From an uncultured bacterium (GTDB taxonomy: Bacteria; Armatimonadota; JACIXR01), in contig CALITO010000031.1 of assembly GCA_938041455.1 (NCBI GenBank), positions 1-64,000 on the forward strand: a DNA stretch of 64,000 nt. The letters are read 5' to 3'. Of this stretch, positions 26,516 through 35,213 are shown piece by piece (within the stretch, counting starts at the first letter, position 1; every line of letters begins with the position of its first letter). Made by a program: the position numbers and the translations under genes. The notes beneath the pieces were generated by a model, which saw nothing but the letters and a program-made list of their open reading frames with translations, had not been told where the DNA came from and searched no databases.

Positions 26516-27655
26516 CTACAGTTCAATGCTCGTCAAATAAGTGGGCTTACCACCCTCTATCTTCAACATAACAAGAGGCTTTCTTGCATTTCTATTTTCG
26601 TCTATTGTTATATCACCCGTTACCCCGGTAAATTTCGAGGTTTTTGCGAGTTCCTCTCTCACCTTTACTCTCTCCATTGTTCCTGCTCTCCTAATCGCAT
26701 CTGCGACAAGGCGCAGGGCATCATAACCGAGCGCTGCTAAGGCGTCAGGATCTTCGTTATATTTTTGGCGGAAGGCGGAGACGAAATCCCGCACCCGTGG
26801 CGTGGGCTGTTGAGGGGAGAAGTGGGTGCCAAAGTATGTGCCTTCAGCGCTTGCCCCAGCAATCTCTACGAGCTTAGGAGAATCCCAACCATCTCCCCCC
26901 AGAAGCGTTATACGCAGAGACAATTCTTTTGCCTGGCGGATTATCAAGCCCACCTCAGTGTAATAGCCAGGGATGAATAAGGCATCAGGGTTACTAGCCT
27001 TTATCGATGTTAATTGGGTGCGAAAATCCGTGTCTCCCGCGGCATAGGCTTGCTCATTTACGATTTCTCCCCCCATTTCCTTGAATGTCTTGGAGAAGGC
27101 GGAGGCGAGCCCTATGCTGTAATCGCTCTTTACATCCTTGAGAATAGCAGCTCGCCTTGCTCCGAGATTTTCAAAGGCAAAACGAGCGAGGGCAGAACCT
27201 TGAAAATCGTCTATGAAGCAGGTGCGAAAGATGTAATCGCCCACCTTCGTTACTTCTACATTCGTTGCCGAGGGGGTGACCAAAGGCACTTTATATCTCT
27301 GGCAAAGGGGAGCGATGGCGAGAGTCGCAGAACTAACTACCTCGCCAAGGACTAAATCCACCTTGTCTTTGGTAAGTAGTTTGGTGACAACCGTCTGGGC
27401 TCCATCGGTCTTGCTTTCGTCGTCCTCTATTATGCATTCTATCTGTTTGCCCAAAATTCCTCCCCCTTTGTTCACCTCTTCTAATGCTAACTCCACCCCC
27501 TTACGCACCGACTGACCAAATGTCGATAAAAGCCCCGTAAGAGGAAGGATAACTCCTATCTTTATTCTCTCCTCTTCTTGCTTCCGCGCACAGCCGGAAA
27601 GAAGAAGGTTTAAAAACACCACAACTATAAGGGTTATAGAGAGCGACCTCCTCAG
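26516..27655 (-). CDS. livK: Branched-chain amino acid-type substrate-binding lipoprotein LivK
   Basis: The 379-residue protein is a type I periplasmic-binding protein (IKIGVILPLTGLLSTFGQSVRKG; FRTCFIDDFQGSALARF). It has a lipobox LLLSGC with Cys22, so it is membrane-anchored. The only good ribosome site, GGAGGTG at 27664-27670, lies eight bases before a CTG at 27655. Starting there restores a proper signal sequence with two arginines (LRRSLSITLIVVVFLNLLLSGC). The first standard start, GTG at 27622, has no ribosome site and no positive n-region. The substrate may be an amino acid or another small acid or amide, since this family is broad. Confidence 0.9.
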   Translation of the reverse strand: MRRSLSITLIVVVFLNLLLSGCARKQEEERIKIGVILPLTGLLSTFGQSVRKGVELALEEVNKGGGILGKQIECIIEDDESKTDGAQTVVTKLLTKDKVDLVLGEVVSSATLAIAPLCQRYKVPLVTPSATNVEVTKVGDYIFRTCFIDDFQGSALARFAFENLGARRAAILKDVKSDYSIGLASAFSKTFKEMGGEIVNEQAYAAGDTDFRTQLTSIKASNPDALFIPGYYTEVGLIIRQAKELSLRITLLGGDGWDSPKLVEIAGASAEGTYFGTHFSPQQPTPRVRDFVSAFRQKYNEDPDALAALGYDALRLVADAIRRAGTMERVKVREELAKTSKFTGVTGDITIDENRNARKPLVMLKIEGGKPTYLTSIEL

Positions 27656-27701
27656 TTTCTCAGCACCTCCTTCAGTGGTACCTGGGCAAATGATATAAAA
27701 A

Positions 27702-27729
27702 ATTATAATTAAAAATTAAGAAGAAGCAA
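27702..27729 (-). promoter_or_regulatory. Promoter of liv operon
   Basis: On the minus strand, TTGCTT (27724-27729) and TATAAT (27702-27707) have a 16-base spacer. They lie upstream of the GGAGGTG site of livK. Confidence 0.55.
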
Positions 27730-27736
27730 AGAACTC

Positions 27737-27765
27737 TTGAGAGAATGAACTCAAGGATATATAAT
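27737..27765 (+). promoter_or_regulatory. Promoter of alpha/beta hydrolase, probably leaderless
   Basis: TTGAGA (27737-27742) and TATAAT (27760-27765) are separated by exactly 17 bases. The ATG at 27775 begins 9 bases after the -10 box, about where transcription should start. Confidence 0.6.
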
Positions 27766-27774
27766 TGGTTTAAT

Positions 27775-28551
27775 ATGAAAGAACAATTCGTTACCTTTTA
27801 CAACAAGAACCAGAGAATTGCGGGGATGCTTCATATAGCCAATTTCCAAGGGAAGGGCCCCGCTGTTATTATGTGCCATGGTTTTACAGGACAGAGGATG
27901 GAAGTTCACTTCCTCTTCGTTAAGATGGCGAGGCGCCTGGCGGAGAACGGGATAAATGTTCTGCGGTTTGATTTCCGCGGTTCGGGGGAAAGCGAGGGCA
28001 AATTTGAAGATATGACGGTTGAGGAGGAGATATCCGATGCCGAGACCGCCCTCCGCTTCCTTCTTCAGCAGGAGCTCGTAGATTACAATAGAGTGGGAGT
28101 AATCGGGTTGAGCCTTGGGGGATGCGTTTCCGCCTGCCTGGCTGGAAGGGTAAAGAACCTCATAAAATCCCTAGTCCTGTGGTCCGCTGCGTATAAGCCT
28201 GGGGAAAACCTATCTTCTCTTTTGACTCCGGAGACGAAGGAAACCCTTGACCGCCTCGGTTATATAAATATGGGCGGAAACAAGGTAGGAAAGAAGTTCT
28301 TTGAAATTCTCCCCAGCATAGACCCCATAAAAGAACTGAGCGCTTATCCTGGCGCTGTCCTGCTGGTTCACGGAGAAGCAGACTTCATCCCTTATTCCCA
28401 AGCTCAGGAGTGCTATGAAAAGCTGAGGCAACGGCAATTTGGGAAGGCGAAACTGCATATTGTTAAGGGTGCTGACCATGCCTTTTCCTCACCTGAATGG
28501 GAGGAGGAGGTAATGATGACCACCCTTAATTGGCTAAAGGAGACGCTCTAA
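27775..28551 (+). CDS. Alpha/beta hydrolase, serine aminopeptidase-like (S33)
   Basis: The protein has 258 residues. The catalytic triad is visible as the serine in GLSLGG, the aspartate in VHGEADFIPY and the histidine in GADHAF; HGFTGQ contributes the oxyanion hole. The fold resembles monoglyceride lipase, acyl-transferring esterases and S33 peptidases, and the substrate is unknown. I place the start at ATG 27775 because the upstream in-frame ATG at 27745 would lie between the -35 and -10 boxes of a good promoter. Neither has a ribosome site, so the message may be leaderless. Confidence 0.85.
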   Translation: MKEQFVTFYNKNQRIAGMLHIANFQGKGPAVIMCHGFTGQRMEVHFLFVKMARRLAENGINVLRFDFRGSGESEGKFEDMTVEEEISDAETALRFLLQQELVDYNRVGVIGLSLGGCVSACLAGRVKNLIKSLVLWSAAYKPGENLSSLLTPETKETLDRLGYINMGGNKVGKKFFEILPSIDPIKELSAYPGAVLLVHGEADFIPYSQAQECYEKLRQRQFGKAKLHIVKGADHAFSSPEWEEEVMMTTLNWLKETL

Positions 28552-28576
28552 TACGAGGGAGGTATAAATTTTTTCC

Positions 28577-29692
28577 TTGCCTACTATATCCTTGGAGAAG
28601 GGAAAGGTCCTTTCTATTATAAAAGAAAGGGAAGACCTACAGGAAATAGAGGTTAAGATAGGGAAGCGTGTGGAAAAAGCCTATAACTTTTCCTCGCTTA
28701 CTGGTGCTGTGAAGGTGGGTGATAAGGTGCTTCTTAACACAAGTGCCCAAAAGTTTACCTTGGGAGCTGGTGATTATCATTTTGTCCTCGCCAACTTGAG
28801 CTCTCCCGCTTTCTCAGCGGAAGGGAAAGGGCATATAATGAAGCTTCGCCATACTCCTTTACAGTTTGCCGTCTTTTCCACAGAAGAGGAAACCCATCCA
28901 ATGAGAGAAGCCTTTGATTCCTTCAAGGACCTTCGCTCCATTCCTGTAGTCTGTTGTATTTTACACGAGCAAATAGCGGGGGTAGCGGCGGGCGCGAAAT
29001 ATCAATATCCGGGGTCTCGTATAGCCTACATAATGACGGACTCCGCCACTTTATCCCTCCTTTTGAGCGAACTGGTTTGGAGCCTCAAAAAAGAGGGCTT
29101 GATAGATTTCACCGTAACCTGTGGGCAGGCATTTGGGGGCGATTTTGAGGCGGTTAATATCTACTCCGCCTTGGCAATAGCCCATAAGGTGGCAAACGCC
29201 AACATCATTATTGTGGCACAGGGACCAGGAGATGTAGGCACAAAGACAAGGCTGGGCTTCTCAGGAATTGACCAAATAATCGCTCTTAACGCCGCCTATA
29301 CATTGAGAGGTATACCTATCGCCTGCCCGAGGATAAGTTTTGCTGAAGAGCGTCTTCGCCACTTCGGGCTTTCCTACCACTCTCGCACTGTCCTCGGCGA
29401 ACTCGCAATCGTATCAGCGGTTATCCCTATCCCCCTTCTCCCCCGAGACAAGATGCTACTTATAAAGGATTATCTCACAGGTTCAAACATCCTGGGAAGG
29501 CATAGGGTGGTGATTGAAGATGGTGAACCTGCTCTTTCTCTATTAAGGGAACACGAGATATACATTAAAACGATGGGAAGGGGGTTGGAGGAAGATAGGG
29601 AGTTTTTCCTCTCCGCGGGAGCAGCGGGAATAGTGGCGGCCAAACTCCTCCGCCGCCAAAGCATCACCTATTGGGAAGACCATAAGCTCTAA
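28577..29692 (+). CDS. DUF3866 family protein
   Basis: The protein has 371 residues. The DUF3866 signature of VKVGDKVLLNTSAQKFTLG followed by DYHFVLANL is present, as is the conserved MKLRHTPLQ region. Family members are cytosolic and uncharacterised. The likely start is TTG at 28577, but GGAGGT lies 13 bases upstream, so an ATT at 28568 is a possible rare start. It is separated from the hydrolase by 25 bases and is probably in the same transcript. Confidence 0.8.
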   Translation: MPTISLEKGKVLSIIKEREDLQEIEVKIGKRVEKAYNFSSLTGAVKVGDKVLLNTSAQKFTLGAGDYHFVLANLSSPAFSAEGKGHIMKLRHTPLQFAVFSTEEETHPMREAFDSFKDLRSIPVVCCILHEQIAGVAAGAKYQYPGSRIAYIMTDSATLSLLLSELVWSLKKEGLIDFTVTCGQAFGGDFEAVNIYSALAIAHKVANANIIIVAQGPGDVGTKTRLGFSGIDQIIALNAAYTLRGIPIACPRISFAEERLRHFGLSYHSRTVLGELAIVSAVIPIPLLPRDKMLLIKDYLTGSNILGRHRVVIEDGEPALSLLREHEIYIKTMGRGLEEDREFFLSAGAAGIVAAKLLRRQSITYWEDHKL

Positions 29693-29704
29693 ACCACTTC
29701 TTCC

Positions 29705-30277
29705 TCAATCGGAGCCTTTATAGGCTTGTCCTACCGCTTGTTTTACCGCTTTCTCAACAAGCTGGGGGTTGTGGGTGTTTTTGCGCATTAGGACGATTTC
29801 CTCTTCCCCCACCCTTATGTAGTTTCTTCCGTTTATGAAGATTGCCGCACAATCCAATCCCACTTCTTTCGCTACTGGACCCACGAGTAGGGAGATGCGC
29901 ACATACACCTTATCCTTATATTCCTCCACAAGCTTTTTAAGGGTGTTGGTGGAGACTGTTAATCCCTCACCAGCGCCTATGGGGAAAAAGGCGTCTATCC
30001 TCACCTTCGCTCCCTTATTTCCCATTTCTTTTGGATAGTCAACTTCTGGTGAAGGACCCTGCTCACCCCTTGCTATTTTCTGCGCCTCTTCCCAAGCTTT
30101 ATCAAGTTTCTCCACGGGCATTTCTATTTTCCCCGCCATAGTTTCTTCGGGTATTGCTGGTGTTTCCCGAAGCTCCGCTTCTTTCTTCTTGCTCCTTGCC
30201 ATCCAGATAGCAAGGAGCGTTATTATCACTAAAAAAACGATAAGAATCGTTAACTTGCTTTGACCTCTTCGGCCCAT
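29705..30277 (-). CDS. Membrane-anchored thioredoxin-like-fold protein B
   Basis: The protein has 190 residues with one N-terminal helix (LTILIVFLVIITLLAIWMA), a polar linker, then a domain from about residue 90. That domain reads KVRIDAFFPIGAGEG, KVYVRISLLVGPVAKEVG, CAAIFINGRNY and LVEKAVKQAVGQAY. The strand-helix pattern and the IFINGRNY edge resemble a thioredoxin/DsbA-like fold. The CxxC is absent, and a single Cys precedes AAIFING. It is a clear paralogue of the gene at 31393-32052. The function is unknown; a structural or binding role fits the lost redox pair better than catalysis. Confidence 0.5.
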   Translation of the reverse strand: MGRRGQSKLTILIVFLVIITLLAIWMARSKKKEAELRETPAIPEETMAGKIEMPVEKLDKAWEEAQKIARGEQGPSPEVDYPKEMGNKGAKVRIDAFFPIGAGEGLTVSTNTLKKLVEEYKDKVYVRISLLVGPVAKEVGLDCAAIFINGRNYIRVGEEEIVLMRKNTHNPQLVEKAVKQAVGQAYKGSD

Positions 30278-30357
30278 ATTTACTCCTCTTTCTTGGTCAG
30301 TGCTTACACATCTGCCATTTTTAGAAGAAGCTTCTATATCAGGTTGAATTCTGAGGA

Positions 30358-31101
30358 CTAATCTGCTGGACCGCCTCCCCAGCGGGACCAGAAAGTCCTA
30401 TCATCCATATTTCGCTGAGGCCAGAAGAGCTTTCCACATCTGTCCGCTATCTCCAAAAAGTTCATCCATTTGGCATGTCCATCGGCGAAGACGAGGTTCT
30501 CCCCCTCCACATGGCGGGTGTTCCTCCTCAGCCTTCCAGCAGGGTTGCAGGCGGCGGCGCAGGTATTAGCGTAGACGGTTCTAGTGCCTCCGCAGGAGAC
30601 GAACATCGCCGCATCACTGAACACTACCGTCTCCGCAGGAGTAGGCATACTCGCCATTCGCATAGCATACATCTGGTCGTTCCAGCCAATGTCCAGGCTC
30701 GCACCTACCCAGTCGGGGGGAAACGGCCAACCCCAGCCTGAGGGATCATTCCGAGCGCATCCATTTGCTACAGTTACTAACTTGTACATATCTGCGGAAG
30801 GGCAGTCATATACTCCCAAGTTTTTCACATAGGGATATATCTTAGCCTGGGGTGAACAAAGAGGATTGTTAGCATCCGCACCACCCCCGCAGCCGAAGCA
30901 GCCCAAGTAAGGATAAGTCTCATCCCAGTCCTGCACATACATCATCAGTGCCGTCCCTATCTGCTTCATATTTGAGAGGCATGCTGTCTTGCGAGCCTGC
31001 TCACGAGCCCTTGAGAAGACGGGGAATAAGATAGCGGCCAGGATGGCGATAATCGCTATCACTACGAGTAACTCGATTAGAGTAAATCCTCTTCTTTCCA
31101 A
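30358..31101 (-). CDS. DUF1559-type prepilin-like secreted protein
   Basis: The protein has 247 residues. A short leader with the type IV/II prepilin cleavage motif [22 protein letters not shown] is followed by the DUF1559 pattern ([24 protein letters not shown]) and a C-terminal FADGHAKWM segment of the H-x9-DG kind. Such proteins are abundant in Planctomycetota and Armatimonadota, often in large families. Cleavage after Gly by a prepilin peptidase is expected. The TTG at 31101 has AAAGGAG 18 bases upstream, which is long, so the true start is uncertain. It is flanked by the two thioredoxin-like paralogues. Confidence 0.88.
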   Translation of the reverse strand: MERRGFTLIELLVVIAIIAILAAILFPVFSRAREQARKTACLSNMKQIGTALMMYVQDWDETYPYLGCFGCGGGADANNPLCSPQAKIYPYVKNLGVYDCPSADMYKLVTVANGCARNDPSGWGWPFPPDWVGASLDIGWNDQMYAMRMASMPTPAETVVFSDAAMFVSCGGTRTVYANTCAAACNPAGRLRRNTRHVEGENLVFADGHAKWMNFLEIADRCGKLFWPQRNMDDRTFWSRWGGGPAD

Positions 31102-31153
31102 TCTCGTTCTTTTGTCAATCTCCTTTCTTTTTGGTCTCTTTAATCGGTGAAGA

Positions 31154-31217
31154 TGAGGAAGAAGGGGCTATACTTCCTCACACCTTTCTTAATTCCCTCA
31201 AATTACATCACCTCCCC
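31154..31217 (-). promoter_or_regulatory. Possible leader mini-ORF with hairpin
   Basis: On the minus strand a strong GGAGG (31211-31215) precedes a TTG at 31201 that opens a 7-codon frame ending in TGA at 31178-31180. The stop is embedded in an 8-bp hairpin (31173-31180 with 31154-31161, 11-base loop). The set lies about 55 bases upstream of the DUF1559 prepilin gene, in the only sizeable gap here (31102-31392). An attenuator-like leader is a guess. Confidence 0.3.
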
Positions 31218-31392
31218 TGCTTATATCCTTCAAGCGCAGTCTCTTTCTCAGGTGGATACGGTTTTGTTGAATAAACATTTTCGTTTAAAAATTATAACTG
31301 CCTTGCCTCCTTTGTGAAGTCAAATTTTATATATGCTTTATTTCCTCAGGTTATCCTTTTCCACTTTTTTGCCCTTAACCTTTTGTTCCAGT

Positions 31393-32052
31393 TCATTTAT
31401 TTCCCCCTTGTTGGGGCACACCGTAAGCCTCCCCTATCGCCTTTTTGATAGCTTTTTCCACAAGGCTGACATTGTGGGTGACAAGGGAACCAAGGACCAC
31501 TTCCTTACCATCCACATTGGTATAATTTTTGCCATTGATGAAAATAGTGGCACAGTGGACTCCTACTTGCCCAGCGGCTGGACCATATAGAGGATAGACG
31601 CGCACATAGAGTCTGCCCTTATACTCCTTAGCCAATTTTTCCAGCGTCATAGCCGTTGGTCCTTGACAAGCTTCAAGAGGTAAGAAGGCATCCACTCTTA
31701 CTTTTGCCTCTTTAGTTCCCATCTCCTTGGTGTGAGCTGCCGCCCATTTTTGCACCGCCGGAGGCATCTTTTCTGGGGAGAAGGGTTGGTTAGTGAGGGG
31801 CATATTGGTAGGTGGCATAGGACCCGGAGGGACAGGGGGAGACTTCTCCTTCATCTTCTTTGCCTCGCTCCAAGCCTTCTCCAAAGCCTCATAGGATACC
31901 TCCATCTTCTCCTCCGCTTGTATCGAGCTCGAGGTGCTCGATGTAGGAGGGGAGCTTCCCCTTTTTGACCTTATCATTAGCCAAAAGAGAGCGGAAACCA
32001 CTATCAGAAAGAATATCACTATAACCAGTCTATTTTGTCCATTCCGATACAT
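31393..32052 (-). CDS. Membrane-anchored thioredoxin-like-fold protein A
   Basis: The protein has 219 residues, with one N-terminal helix (LVIVIFFLIVVSALFWLMI), then a long Ser/Pro-rich linker (about 33-105), and the same C-terminal domain as the gene at 29705-30277 (KVRVDAFLPLEACQG; LYVRVYPLYGPAAGQVG; CATIFINGKNY). It has two separated cysteines but no CxxC. The ATG has GGAGG eight bases upstream. It begins 3 bases after the ABC ATPase gene at 32056-33108, so the two are probably co-transcribed. The function is unknown. Confidence 0.5.
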   Translation of the reverse strand: MYRNGQNRLVIVIFFLIVVSALFWLMIRSKRGSSPPTSSTSSSIQAEEKMEVSYEALEKAWSEAKKMKEKSPPVPPGPMPPTNMPLTNQPFSPEKMPPAVQKWAAAHTKEMGTKEAKVRVDAFLPLEACQGPTAMTLEKLAKEYKGRLYVRVYPLYGPAAGQVGVHCATIFINGKNYTNVDGKEVVLGSLVTHNVSLVEKAIKKAIGEAYGVPQQGGNK

Positions 32053-32055
32053 CGT

Positions 32056-33108
32056 TCATACCTCCCTTTTAAATGTATGAATCGCCGAGGGTTCCAAATA
32101 TACATATATTTCTTGCCCCTCTTTAAACTGGCTCCTTTTCAAAGTGGGGCGAGTAATAATAGATACTACCTCTTGCTCCCCTATGTCCACGATTATTTTG
32201 TAAAAATGCCCTTGGTCCATAATATTGGTTATCTTACCTTTTAGATTGTTATAGGGGAAGGGTGTGTCCGGATGGAGGTGAACCGCCTCGGGGCGAATCG
32301 TGGCGTAAACTTCCCCTTCCTCTCCCCCGCTGAGAAGAAGCTCAATAAGCCCGCTTCTAAATTTCAAATTCCCATTCTCCCAAACTGCCTTTCCCTTAAA
32401 GATGTTGCCCGTTCTTAAGAAGGAAGCCACGAAGTAATTAGGGGGGTGGGTAAGGAGTAGCTCGGGCTTATCCAAAGCCATAACCTTCCCCTCGTTCAGA
32501 ATGCATACCCTATCAGCAAGGGAGAAGGTTTCTTCCAGATTATGGCTTATGTGGATAATCATCATCCCCGTCTCCCTGTGTATACGCTTCAGTTCCCTGC
32601 AAAGCTCCTCCCTCGTTTGCTCATCAAGGGCGGAGAGGGGCTCGTCTAAGAGCATAAGGCGGGGATTGATAGCCAATGCCCTTGCCAAAGCCACCCTCTG
32701 CTTTTCCCCACCCGAGAGGGTCTGGGGATACCTGTGAAGCAGATGGTTTATGCGGAGTAGATTAGCCAAACTTTCTACCCTTTCCTCTATATGGGAAATG
32801 GGAATTCTGCGAATACGAAGCCCGAAGGCGATGTTATCCTTCACCGTCATATGAGGGAAAAGGGCATAGTCCTGGGGAACATATCCTATGCCTCGTTCCT
32901 CGGGCTTTAGGTGGTCTATCCTTTCCCCATCAAGGTAGATTTCTCCCCTGGGCGGTTTATGGATTCCTGCTATGCACTCCACAAGGACCGTTTTCCCCGC
33001 TCCCGTAGGACCCAACACCACGAAGTATTCCCCCTCTCTAACCTTGAGGGATACATTCACGAGCCGGAATTCTCCTAACGCGATGGAAAGGTTTCTGACC
33101 TCGAGCAA
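32056..33108 (-). CDS. ABC transporter ATPase, molybdate/tungstate/sulfate type (orphan)
   Basis: The protein has 350 residues. Residues 1-235 are the ATPase with Walker A LGPTGAGKT, Q-loop YVPQDYALFPHMTV, signature LSGGEKQRVALARAL and Walker B LMLLDEPLSALDE. The C-terminal 110 residues form a TOBE-like regulatory domain (VYATIRPEAVHLHPD; GHFYKIIVDIGEQEVV), as in ModC, WtpC and CysA. The inserted loop lengths resemble WtpC most, but oxyanion specificity cannot be read. No permease or binding protein is in the window, so it must pair with distant subunits. Confidence 0.8.
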   Translation of the reverse strand: MLEVRNLSIALGEFRLVNVSLKVREGEYFVVLGPTGAGKTVLVECIAGIHKPPRGEIYLDGERIDHLKPEERGIGYVPQDYALFPHMTVKDNIAFGLRIRRIPISHIEERVESLANLLRINHLLHRYPQTLSGGEKQRVALARALAINPRLMLLDEPLSALDEQTREELCRELKRIHRETGMMIIHISHNLEETFSLADRVCILNEGKVMALDKPELLLTHPPNYFVASFLRTGNIFKGKAVWENGNLKFRSGLIELLLSGGEEGEVYATIRPEAVHLHPDTPFPYNNLKGKITNIMDQGHFYKIIVDIGEQEVVSIITRPTLKRSQFKEGQEIYVYLEPSAIHTFKREV

Positions 33109-33211
33109 AGTCTCTCAACCATTCATAATTATAAGAGGGTTTGAGGAACTTATCAAAGGTAGTCAAGGGGTTGTTCTTCCTGTTTTTCTTAAGGAAGCGA
33201 GGCGATAAGGT

Positions 33212-34369
33212 TTGTTAGAGGGAAGAGATATATTGCTATTATCCTCATCCCCCTATAATTCCTTCTCATCCCTTCCCTTTTACGAGGGAGAGGTGGACCT
33301 CCCTATCTATTGGCGGATGTTTCGCTCCGATGCCACGGTGAAAGCAGGGATCGAGTTCATCCGTCTCTCCATCCTCTCCCGTCTCATCGGCTACCAGAAC
33401 ATCTCACATCCCGAGATAGACAAGTTCGTCAACCTCGCCCTCCAATCTATGGAGGGTTCCCTCTGGGATGTTGTGCAGGACCTCCTCTCTGCCCTCTGGG
33501 CGGGCTTCGCCGTAGCAGAGGTCACTTACAAGCCTCTGGAAGGCAAAGTTGGCTGGGGAAGAGTAAGAGTGCTCAATCCTGTCACTTTATATCCAGGGGG
33601 AATTCAAACGGACGAGAGAGGAAAAATAACCAAAGTAGTGCAGAGGATGGGGAGAGAGGAGATAGAGTTACCTCTAAATCGTCTCATTATCTGGTCTTTT
33701 GGCTCCGAATTTGCTAATCCTTGGGGGAACTCCCTCCTTCGTCCCGCATACGCTCCCTGGCTTATGAAACAAATTCTCATCCGCCTTTGGAACACGCATC
33801 TGGAAAGACAAGCCACTCCCCTTGGCATCGTCGCCCTCCCCCAGGCTGAGACGCTTGTGTGGTGCCCCTTGCATCAGAGGGAGGAAAGATATATTGAGGC
33901 TATGAAGCATATTATGGAGGACCTTCATAATCGCAATTCCCTCATTTACTCCGGGGGAGCGGAGGTAAGGTTTGAGAGGTTAGAGGGGAAGGGGGAGATG
34001 TTTGAATCAGCAATAAGGTATCAGGACAACCAGATTCTTCGCGCTCTACTCATCCCTACTCTCTTGGTGACCGAGGGGGAGTATGGGACGAGGGCGCAGG
34101 CGATGGTGCATCAAGAGGCTTTCCAAATGATGCTGAGTGGGATAATTAGAGAGTTGAAAGCGGTCCTTGATGAACAATTGTTCCGTCCTTTGATAGAGCT
34201 GAACTTCGGAGAACTATCCCATTGGGGCGGCGTTGTCTTCAGACCCTTCGCTGATTCCGATTATGCAATCTGGGCGGATGTCTTAAGAAAATTGACCGAG
34301 GTAGGTTGGCTTTCCCCAAGTAATGAAAAAGAAATAGAGAAGGTCAAAGAGATTATCGGCTGGAGATAA
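33212..34369 (+). CDS. Phage portal-like protein (DUF935/Mu gp29 type), orphan
   Basis: The protein has 385 residues. It follows the portal pattern of DUF935: YWRMFRSDATVKAGIEFIRL near the start, then LLSALWAGFAVAEVTYKPL, PLNRLIIWSFGSEFANPWGNSLLRPAYAPWLMK split over two segments, and ERQATPLGIVALP. The C-terminal helices (MVHQEAFQMMLSGIIRELK) match the crown region. Portals form the dodecameric DNA channel of tailed phage heads. No terminase, protease, capsid or tail gene is adjacent, and its composition matches the host. The TTG at 33212 follows GAGGCGAT. It may be a prophage relic or a part of a dispersed gene-transfer-agent system. Confidence 0.7.
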   Translation: MLEGRDILLLSSSPYNSFSSLPFYEGEVDLPIYWRMFRSDATVKAGIEFIRLSILSRLIGYQNISHPEIDKFVNLALQSMEGSLWDVVQDLLSALWAGFAVAEVTYKPLEGKVGWGRVRVLNPVTLYPGGIQTDERGKITKVVQRMGREEIELPLNRLIIWSFGSEFANPWGNSLLRPAYAPWLMKQILIRLWNTHLERQATPLGIVALPQAETLVWCPLHQREERYIEAMKHIMEDLHNRNSLIYSGGAEVRFERLEGKGEMFESAIRYQDNQILRALLIPTLLVTEGEYGTRAQAMVHQEAFQMMLSGIIRELKAVLDEQLFRPLIELNFGELSHWGGVVFRPFADSDYAIWADVLRKLTEVGWLSPSNEKEIEKVKEIIGWR

Positions 34370-34380
34370 AGAGGACATCT

Positions 34381-35082
34381 TCACTTGGTTGTCTTCTCTT
34401 TGGCATCGGGAGGTGGAACGAAGGTGAAGGCGTTTAGGGGGATGCTCGGCATAAGAGAGATGTTGAGGACCTTTAAGTAGGCAATCAGCCTGTATCCTTC
34501 CGCTATCTTGGCCATAACTCCAAGTTGGAGCAGGTCATGGTTATTTCCATCTGCCCAAATCTTCGCCTCAAACCCCTTCTTGCTGATGAATGTGAGTGCT
34601 ATTGCTTTCTTCCCATCCAAAGTCTCCTCTTGTAGGGAGGCACTTTGGAGGGCAAAATCATCGCTGGTGAGCACCTGCTTGAGGAAAAAGGAGATAGCCC
34701 GGCCTAAGGAGGGAGTCGATTCTTGGGACGAGAGAATAGGCGCGAGCATTTTCAGGAGGTCTTGAAGAGCGAAATCCTCCTTAGAAAACTCCTTTGATAG
34801 GGGACTATAGATCCAGAGGTTCTTCCCATCGCTGATAAGGTAGACGAGTTGGGCTATTTCTATCCTGAATTTGCCCATATCATCGTAGAGTAGGAATCCA
34901 TCTGCTGTAGCCTTTAATCCGGCTAATTGGGCGCTGATTTGGAAATCCATCCTGAAGGTTTGGTAGGAGGCAATTGTTGTCATTATCTTGTCCAGGGTGG
35001 ATTCCACATCGGGAGGGAGAGTCGCGGAGAACAAGAGCCCAACAGTTCCCAATACCAGAAGGCAGACTTTAAGTATTTTCAT
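34381..35082 (-). CDS. LolA/DUF2092-like periplasmic protein
   Basis: The protein has 233 residues with signal peptide VCLLVLGTVGLLFSA. The remainder is a half-barrel pattern of LolA/LolB type: TFRMDFQISAQLAGLKATADG, FRIEIAQLVYLISDGKNLWIYSP, and a late IWADGNNHDLLQLGV. DUF2092 members share this fold and are assumed to handle lipids or lipoproteins in the envelope. The ATG has GGAGG nine bases upstream. It converges on the portal-like gene with 11 bases between the stops. Confidence 0.65.
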   Translation of the reverse strand: MKILKVCLLVLGTVGLLFSATLPPDVESTLDKIMTTIASYQTFRMDFQISAQLAGLKATADGFLLYDDMGKFRIEIAQLVYLISDGKNLWIYSPLSKEFSKEDFALQDLLKMLAPILSSQESTPSLGRAISFFLKQVLTSDDFALQSASLQEETLDGKKAIALTFISKKGFEAKIWADGNNHDLLQLGVMAKIAEGYRLIAYLKVLNISLMPSIPLNAFTFVPPPDAKEKTTK

Positions 35083-35213
35083 ATGCTATCACCTCCACAA
35101 AGAATTATAGATTTTCCTCCAATCCTTTCAAGTCTTCTGTTCTGCCAAAAATTTCCTCTCTCAATACTTCTTTGCTATAATGTTTTTGATTCCAAAGCAA
35201 AGGAGGAATAGCG

